From: Lucifuga dentata
Taxonomy: Eukaryota; Chordata; Actinopteri; Ophidiiformes; Bythitidae
Assembly (NCBI GenBank): GCA_014773175.1
Contig: VXCM01000705.1
Location: 186,001 to 250,000 of the forward strand
DNA length: 64,000 nt
Direction of reading: 5' to 3'
The translations under genes were made by a program, and so were the position numbers. Shown in pieces: positions 35,393 through 64,000 of the stretch (its first letter is position 1; each line of letters starts with the position of its first letter). Under the pieces are notes generated by a model, which made no database searches, had not been told where the DNA came from, and saw only the letters and a program-made list of their open reading frames with translations.

Positions 35393-38000
35393 GAACAGAG
35401 TGGTTTTGACCCTCATAAACTCCTGTTTATATTCTTCTCTGTTGATTGCACAACAATTGCATAATATACAGGAGTCTGCATGCAGTCTGCTTTGTGCTGC
35501 TGCAAAACTACTTACAACCTGGTGTAAAACTCAGGGGAGCATCATTACTGGCATGATGTTCAACCAAAAACTCGACACCAATCCTCTCAAATGAGTCTGC
35601 CTTGCTGTCTCTCCCGTGCATGCAGGACATTATGTTAATTTCTCTGGGTGTCTGGGTCCCATTGCTCCTCCAGAGTTCATTATTATAATTGCTAGACATG
35701 GCTGAGAACGCTGAGAATGTGAACCTGAAACCAATGGCAGCTTTTTCCATGCAATCTACATTCAGGGAAACCCCGAGAATGTTCCCAATCTGAACCGAAA
35801 AAACACATGGGATGGTGTAGCTCTCCCTCTCCCTCTCTCTCTCTCTCTCTTCCTGCATGTGTACGTGTGTGCGCACACTTAGATTGGCTCTGTTATGTCT
35901 TGGAATAATGTAAAACAGCTTCCCTGGTTCTCCATGTCTCTGTTCCTGTCTCCGTCTCTCTGGTTTCCCATGTACCTTTGAAATGAAGCCATGGCGGTGG
36001 CAGTAGCAGCAGCAGTCTGGTTGAATGCAGGGCTCCAGCCTGCCTTCGTCCCTGTCCAAAGACAATGTTGGTGCAGACTGAGCGGCAGACCAGAGATGAC
36101 ACCGCTGAATGTGCAACACTCTTGGTGATCTGCTTAACTGTTTCAGAAAGGATTAAACAAGCGTAAGTGCAGTTGATGACACTGCTAAATGTTCTTGGAG
36201 TTTCGTCCGTCTGTAACACGAGAAGGAATGAGGTGAGCGTGCTCAGGAGTGCAAGGGTGGTCCTATATATTATATATGGCAATTAAACTGACATGAAATG
36301 AAAATATATGGTACTCAAAATTCCCAGAAAATGGTGGATATGCTTTTTTATACTTACAAACATTCCCTCCACTTGCTGAGATTTTATACAGGCGAGTAGC
36401 AGAGCACATGGCCAGTAAAACAACTGAGTGTGAATAGATTAAGTAACAAAATTCCTATTTTATTCTTAAAACATAAACAAAATGTACAATCAAAATGCCA
36501 ATTTTACTCATTGTTGTCAGGTTTTGTTTGTCCCTTTTTGAACAAAAACAACTTTGAGATATGAAACGTACCAGCAAAATGTAACGGAGTCTCCGTTAGT
36601 TTATATTTCCTGACAAGTGTTCATGAGAGAAGAAGCATAACAGACATAACAAGTAAACAACTTTACATAAGAGCGGAGTAAAGTATGGTTCCTGGATATC
36701 ATACATGTTGGATCATTAAATAATACAAAGTCAGCATCTTTGATGACAGTATTTATATGCAACATTTACCCAAAAAAAAAAAAAAAAAAAAAAACTAAAC
36801 GGAACACAAACAAAAGCAGATGAGGAAAAAATGGGATGTCAGTGCTGCACTGATGTGTAAACAGTCTTAAAATACCATTTCCTGTTCCAACTCAGGAAAG
36901 AGAAGATGATTAAATAAATTTTAACAGATGTGCATAGTTACCATTCAGACACTGAATAAATTTGTGATTGGTAAAAAGCTATGAAATTACATTAATCTAA
37001 TAGGTTTTTATTTGCTTTCTTCTGTTACACTATAAGAACAAAAACACTTTTCTTTTGGGCTTGAAGCAGTCGGGGAAATGTAGTGTGACATGTTCAATTC
37101 CTTTAAGTGAGTTCAGAACATCCACAGCAGAAACTGGAAAAGAGGCACTGCGTGCAAACCTTCAATGAAAGCTTGAAGGTTGATCCTTGGACAGGGTCGT
37201 GTTTTTCTCAGCTTTTTAAAATTGGGTTATTATATTACCTACATGCACTGAATATCATATTATATGAAAGAAAAAATGTTTTTTCAAAAAAAAAAAAAAA
37301 AACCCAACTGACTTTAGAGCTCAGATTCAACTACAACGTAAATGACCTGTTTAGCCAAGTGTTACCCATTGTGTGTGTGTGTGTCTCCAGTGGTGTTATG
37401 AGGACCAAAACCACGAGCCCTGCTGGCAGCCAGCCGTAATTGCTGCTAGAAATAAAACAAGAATTAAGTGCTTTATGAAACATACATACACAAGTCTCCC
37501 ATATTTTTTGATTACCAGTTTGCTGCCTGCAGCTGCATCCAATCCTCAGGTTTGCACTTTTCATTTAAACCATTTTTTTTTTAAATCTCACAACTGCAAA
37601 TATGTGAACTCCCCTCATCCTGATGCCACAACGCTAAAAATTTCAATTATGATCATAGTTGGTGGGATGGTACAAACATTTCCTTTAAACCCTATCAACA
37701 AAAGCAGAGAATAATAAATTAATTTTAAAAAAGTCTTGTCTTTAACTGTGATATTTCCTCTTCAATCTCCAAGACTGAAAGAGAAACAAAATGCAATGCA
37801 CCCCGCGTGTCACACACTAAGACAAACTTTTTAAAAGCTATCTTTGGACATGATATGAAAGCTAGAACAGACTTTGTGTTTTTCCTTATAATCCTAACAG
37901 CTGGATTGGTTAGGAAAAGGACATAGTGCAGATATAGCAAGATCATCCATGGATTATTCCAGTCCTGAGGAGCTTCTGTTAATGGATAACTGAACCTTAA

Positions 38001-39058
38001 AGGACCATACCGGTGATTTTGCATGTTTAAACCCAATAAATATTACCCACTTAACTGATAATCAGTTTCCAAAACATAAAACCATATTTTAGTTTTCTTG
38101 TTATTTTGCCAAATCCCTTAATCTTTCCAAATCAAATGTTCAGGTGACACACCAACCTTAAATTTAGCCCGTTAACTACATCCGAATGTAGAAGGGACAG
38201 TCGACTTAAAGGACCATACCAACGATTGTGCATATTTGAGCCTAATATATTCAATTTTCATACATTACGTTACTGATAATCATTTCCCAAAGGATAAAAC
38301 TGTATTTCAGCTTTCCTGATATTTTGCAAAATCTCTTCATCTTTCAAAATCAAATATTCAAGGTTAAAAGTCAATGTTTCGCCTGCTAATAGTTACACAG
38401 CCTTATGAAGTCACAGTCGTTGAAATTTTTCGATAAACGCAGGTCTTCGTTTGGGACTCTATATTCCCCGGTGGAGGCATACATTCACTCCGCATTTTTT
38501 ATTTTGCGTAAACGCTAAAATTCCATAACTTCTAAAAAAAAAAAACCCTGAATACACGTCTTGTTTGCGATGATGGATTACCTAACCCAAGAACGGTTCA
38601 AGTACCAACAAGTTGACTTTAATAGCGTACCAGAATTAACTTAAATCATTGGTGGTCTGGAAGGTAGGAAAAACATTTTTAATTCACTATTCCAGTAGTA
38701 TGCTTTGGGAAATGATTGTCAGTAACGTTACGTGTATGAAAATTTAATATATTAGGCTGAAACATGCAAAATGGGTGGTATGGTCCTTTAAATAAAGTTA
38801 TTTTGACAAAAATGTAATAGACATTGTGTTTGCTATGATTGCTTGCTGATCACAAGCACATTTCAAGTCTCTACAAGTTGATTTTTATAGCGAACTGGAA
38901 TTAACTGAAACCAATGTCAACCCGTCAAACCAGTCTGAAAGGTAGGAAAAACAATTCTAATCTTTACTATTCCAGTAGTATCGTTTGGAAAATGGGTGGC
39001 AGTAATGTAACGTGTATACGGATTGTGTATGCAAACGTAAAATCACCGGTATGATCCT
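38001..39058 (-). mobile_element. TTAA inverted-repeat element (diverged subfamily) split by a nested insertion
   Basis: The left part, 38001-38205, begins AGGACCATACCGGTGATTTT after TTAA at 37997-38000. The right part, 38793-39058, ends 'caccggtatgatcct' before TTAA at 39059-39062. Both parts align to the uninterrupted element at 54559-55105 read on the opposite strand. Between them sits a complete element of the other subfamily with TTAA on both sides. The left part has also lost some tens of bases relative to the sister copy. Confidence 0.8.
38210..38788 (-). mobile_element. TTAA inverted-repeat element, copy nested inside another element
   Basis: 579 bp, flanked by TTAA at 38206-38209 and 38789-38792. 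Termini are AGGACCATACCAACGATTGT and, at the right, 'atgggtggtatggtcct'. The internal sequence is the reverse complement of copy 1, including 'ccggtggaggcatacattca' and 'gttacacagccttatgaagt'. Confidence 0.88.
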
Positions 39059-40201
39059 TTAAAGTTTGACCCCACTACTTTTAGCGCTCTTAATCATCTT
39101 TGGGCTGCATGTCAATTTTTATGATAATTCGTACCACAAAGCCTCTTATTCGGACAAGAAAACATATGTGCATGTCACTATAGACAAAGTAAAGAAATCA
39201 AGCAGAAATTTCCCCACCAGGTAATTATTTTCCTCATTGAAGTACTCTTTCATGGTATGTTGCCAAGAGGCACAATACGAGTTATTGCTCAATAAATACC
39301 AAAGGTTTAATTCCAAGCCAAATGTGTGTCAACGCCTAGCAAAGATGTTGAACTCTGAATGTGTGGAGCAGTTAAACTGAAAGTTACACCAGAAGCAACA
39401 TGTTGCAATACTCTTTGGAAATTACATTTCATATTCCAAACACTTTAAATCTTTGGGTGCTAAAAAAAAAATTAAACCTCTCACTCTTTAAATTACCTAT
39501 CAAAAATTAATTTAAACGTAGTCATATAGATGCATCAAAAATATTCAGGTTACACTTCTTTGACTCAAGTTTCAAATACAATACATAATTTATGGCTTTA
39601 TAAGTTAAAACTAAGAAAACGCCTCAATCTACATCAATGAATCACCCACAATATACAAGTTAAATTAATTGGTTTAAAGCAAATTTTATGTCCATACCAC
39701 TTAAGGTAACACGTTACTCTCTCACTTGCTACTCAGTGCTTAACTTGCATCTTGATATTGTCGTATTACAAAAACATGCTCTGCAAAATGCCTTATAGAA
39801 ATACAAACACTATACAAAAGAGCAGTCTTTTACAAATAATGCAAAGCATCCCTTATTTTGTGGATTATAATATAACAGGAAAAAATGTCTTATCCACGTG
39901 GGCCGAGTAAACCAAAATTGTCTAGTGTTTTTCTCATTATTGCTGTCAGAATAACTCCCTTTGTCGTGCCTTGGTCAAAACACATTCCAGGAAGACAAGT
40001 CCATACAAGTCTGGTCTTTTTTTTTTTTTTTTTNTTTTTTTTTTTTTTTTTTAATCTCAACCTTAATTTCCAAGCAAAAGGTGGAGATAGTTCTTAGCTG
40101 ATGATAGCTCAAACTTCCCCTTTTCATTTAAAAAAAGGTTTTGTGCTTTCAAACCATGACATCAGTTGACTTCCTTGCGCATCTCACTTCGCCAGTCCGC
40201 T

Positions 40202-60560
<20,359 letters not shown>

Positions 60561-61182
60561 TTAGTGGGCGCCTTCAAACGACATAAAATATTCTTCTCCA
60601 GCAAGAAAAACACCCCTTGAAAACTTGATGATGGTCTTAATGACAAGGTCTTTTTCAAACTTCTCGGGGGAAGCGTCCACGCGCCATAACGCAGGAATAG
60701 AAGTTCGCGTGTGGATATAAATAACATCAAATAAATGTCCGAGCGCGTAACAGGCTATATAATTGCAAAAAAAGCAGGTCTAAAATGGAAGAGTGAACCC
60801 AGATGCTGAAAAAGGTTTTGTCTCTGTCCTTTAGTGAAAACTCAAAGCGCTGCTCCAGGTGCGTCATTGAAGTCTTTGTGTCAAACTGAAAAGCTTTCTG
60901 GAAGCCCGCAGGCTAAGTACACATAAAAAAAAGCCTTCAAAGTCACAGGAATAAGCTTTTAACAAATACATATCAGCGCTATTTATAACCACCGCGCCAG
61001 CAAATTACACTTAACTCGCCGTAAAGTCGCTCGTTTTGCATACAGGGTTAAAAAGGTTGAAGAGGTNAAAAAAAAAAAAATCATCGCCGGTGAGATGAAG
61101 GAGGCGGAAAAACGTATCCCGTTTTTGTAGCCGTGAATGTGGTTAGTGTTTGGAGGCCGGGGTTTCCCGTGCTCAGGCTTTT

Positions 61183-61196
61183 TGTGGTTTATATAG
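61183..61196 (-). promoter_or_regulatory. TATA-like box joined to a RUNX consensus site upstream of runx2 P2
   Basis: On the minus strand the sequence reads CTATATAAACCACAAAAAGC. TATATAAA (61195-61188) overlaps AACCACA (61189-61183), the RUNX recognition sequence. It lies about 870 bp upstream of the runx2 P2 ATG. RUNX2 is known to bind its own promoters, so an autoregulatory core promoter is possible; this is inference from position and motif only. Confidence 0.35.
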
Positions 61197-62704
61197 CTCA
61201 AGCGCCCAGCAATTATTGCGCTGATGCGACTCCAACACGTGGTGTCTGGAGTCTGATCCATTCCCTCCGCCATAATCTATCACGCCTATATAGACGGCCG
61301 GACAGGTCTGCGTGTAATGCCTATACCTTCATAAAACACACACGGGGCTCCGTTTCACGCATGGACCCAGTTCACAGTTAACACTTCCACATTACTGCTG
61401 CTACCGTACATACCGACATATTACCGTTCCCGTAGACGATCCGTGCGCTCCTGACTGTGGAGGTGATCATTTCCAGTNCCGACATATTACCGTTCCCGTA
61501 GACGATCCGTGCGCTCCTGACTGTGGAGGTGATCATTTCCAGTCAGCAACACGCATCAGTCCATCAGTCGTGTTGTGTTACCACTTTGTCCGACAATGTG
61601 CGGCTCAGAGGCTCCGAGGCTCCGTCAGAGAGCCGAGCAGGCTGAGAACTCATTCCACTCTGTTTAAAGCGAGTGAGTCACCAGAGAGCGGAGACTCAGG
61701 TACACACAGGAGTAGAGTTTCACTCGGTCGCAGGGGAGAGCTGTTGTGCAGGTGTACAGGTATTCTACTTCATACAAGCTGGCGATCTTCATATTTTTAC
61801 TAATTGTTTAAGCTGCTTTTAAAACACCGTGTATGTAAAACCCACGTTCATAACCATATTTTGGTATTTTGGATACTGCGCAAATACGCACAAAGAGTAA
61901 TGGTTTGTTTTTCTGAAATTAAATGATGCAAATATATCTGTGACAATTTCTGAGTATACCGAAACAAAACAATAATACTACACAAAATAATATTGCACAT
62001 ATTTGACCAGGTGATAAAACTCTTTAGTTTTAAAATGCTTGTTTTATCATCATCCACCGTTGAATAAATCTGATTTCTATTATGGGCAAAAATCAAACAA
62101 TAAAATCCAAATGAAAAAATAAAATTATTGCATTTTCTTATTATTAAATGCTGAAAATGTCCCATACTTTGATGCAGATGTTGTTCAGGCAGTCAGGGAT
62201 CAGGCCTGCTTGCTGCCCCTCATGTGTCTACTGTAGAGGGCATCATCTACCCTCTCACAGACTCCATATCTCAGCCGACTCTCTTCACTCATCATCCACT
62301 CCACCCTTTTACCCACCAGCGTCTCAGTGCCACATCACACACCAGCAGAGTGACACAGCATGAGTGTCACTCTGTTCCCCTTCTTTTGCTCCCAAACGGA
62401 CTTTCTTTATTGCAGTGTCTTTAAGACAAAGACCTTTGACATGCTGGAGCTGTTTCAAAATAAAAAGGGACTACTGGGAGGCACAGCTGTCAGGTTATTT
62501 GAGTCCCATCAAGACTTTGAAGCTTGTTTTTATGCTGTAAAGCTGGATATAGCTTTATATATTTCACCAAATGATTCATGTGCGCAGACAAAAAAGGTTT
62601 TATCCGCAGAGCTACAGTCTGAGTACTTGAATAACTTGAAATAACTTCTTGTATTTCATTTCAGTATGTATGTATGAGTGTATGTGCACATGCATACGCA
62701 TAAC

Positions 62705-62731
62705 AGTGTGTGTGTGTGTGTGTGTGTGTGG
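62705..62731. repeat. (GT)n microsatellite
   Basis: About twelve GT units. Confidence 0.9.
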
Positions 62732-64000
62732 TGGCTGTGTGTGAGGATGTGGGAGGGATATATATAAAGTCTGAAAGCACTGACACGCATCTGGCACCTC
62801 GTCATGTGGACGGGAGGGGAAAAAAAAAGTGATTGAGTTACACTTCCCCTCCATGAGCCCCAAACACCAGAAATATGGTTCACATTGTCCAACATTCTCA
62901 AAGATCAACTAACAATTCATGGATGGATAAATGTGAATAGTAGTAATTAAATCTGTAATAGCGATAAACATGGCCTTGCAGGAACCGTGGAGCCAGTTAT
63001 TCCAGCAGAGTTAAGTTTCAGCTTCGATAATATCATTTTTTCACCACTGAATACATTTGGAGTAATGTGGAAAACATCCTAAATGTTGTCGTGGAATTTA
63101 ACTTCGGAACTGTTTATTTCTATGGTTTCAGGATGAAAGAAATATCAACGTTCAGGTCAATTTAATATAATCAATTTGATCAAACTAATTAACTTTAATG
63201 CATATCTACTGTACACTGCTTGAGACAACTAGAATTTCATTTTGGGACCGTTTATTTTTAAGGTTTTATGAGTAAAAGAGACATCAATAAGTATATCAGT
63301 TTCATATCCCCAGTTTGATCAAGCCAATCAGCTTAAATATTCATCGTAGCAGGATACTCCCGCCAACTAATCAGTCTTAAATTTGGAAATGCTGTAGTTT
63401 GTTATTGTCCCACAAGAGACAGCAGCAGTACGAACCCCTTGATTTTCCGAGCCTTATCCAGGCCCCAGCCACCCCCTCCACCCTGATGTAGTCGTGACTT
63501 AAGCCCTGACAAGCTCAACTCATCAAAGAGTGTNCCCCCTCCACCCTGATGTAGTCGTGACTTAAGCCCTGACAAGCTCAACTCATCAAAGAGTGTTTGT
63601 CCCATCTGACTCCGCTTTGCTCTCTGCTGTACATCCAGCATCTGTCTTCCAGCTCCTTACAGGATACAGCCTGCATTCATACAGTAAGACCCGCTGTCTG
63701 GCTTTCTGTCATTCAGAGGTAGGGCAACCTCTGTGCAAGTTTAAACTCCGCTGTTTGATGTCTCAGAGATGTGAGGGAGACAGCGGAGGAGGCGTTAATG
63801 TGCCAGAATACGCTGTTCAATCAAAAATACCATTTCCCCGCTTCAGTGTCCTGGTTTTAACCTGGCCCTGAATCAGCTTTTGATTGAATGTGAATGCTGG
63901 AACATTTATGAAGTACTGGACTTATATCTGACTCACAACCCATCATACTCAATATTGACAGACTTAATATCATGTAGTAATAAATATAGCATAAAGCTGT

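Larger units (their letters stand above)
29722..40201. other. Convergent spacer between clic5 and runx2
   Basis: Contains the 3' UTRs of both genes (limits not determinable by eye), a palindromic MITE (32296-32508), a CpG-rich patch (32890-33180), CA/TG microsatellites (35167-35207, 35366-35390) and the nested TTAA elements (38001-39058). No additional coding gene was supported. Confidence 0.6.
60561..64000. other. Upstream region of runx2 (P1-P2 interval)
   Basis: Contains CpG-rich DNA to about 61700, an N-flanked duplication at 61412-61543, a GT microsatellite (62707-62730) and another N-flanked duplication at 63469-63599. No P1 exon with a MASNSLF-like reading was seen, and no other exon could be supported. 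Confidence 0.5.

Overview
The window is a piece of a teleost fish genome, probably a percomorph. Signs are small vertebrate-type split genes with GT-AG introns, abundant CA/GA microsatellites, short fish-type DNA transposons and 3' ends of L2-like LINEs. Proteins were assembled by eye across splice sites. There are four protein-coding genes and no bacterial-type features, CRISPR arrays, rRNA or tRNA that I could support.

Layout, left to right: (1) an HMGN nucleosome-binding protein gene on the minus strand (coding 190-5963, six coding exons, 101 aa), with four CCAAT boxes just upstream; (2) a divergent intergenic region of about 6.5 kb; (3) enpp5 on the plus strand (12483-15069, three coding exons, 485 aa, all metal ligands and the catalytic Thr present); (4) clic5 on the plus strand (16993-29721) with two alternative first exons, giving a long acidic form (424 aa) and a short form (246 aa); (5) a convergent intergenic stretch rich in transposons (29722-40201); (6) runx2 on the minus strand (40202-60313), from the P2-type start to the terminal VWRPY, with about 3.7 kb of upstream DNA. 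The order runx2 - clic5 - enpp5, with runx2 and clic5 convergent, matches the human 6p12-p21 neighbourhood. The genes share no pathway: chromatin protein, ecto-phosphodiesterase, CLIC/GST-fold protein and skeletal transcription factor.

The most interesting non-gene signal is a family of TTAA-targeting inverted-repeat elements (seven copies or fragments). One copy is inserted inside another, and an uninterrupted sister copy in the same window preserves the empty target site. A second finding matters to any reader: at least eleven single N characters are each flanked by about 65-bp identical direct repeats. This looks like an assembly artefact, and one such join falls on a runx2 exon and its splice donor. 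A third is that the predicted runx2 coding exons 5 and last do not join in frame, and the segment expected between them was not found.
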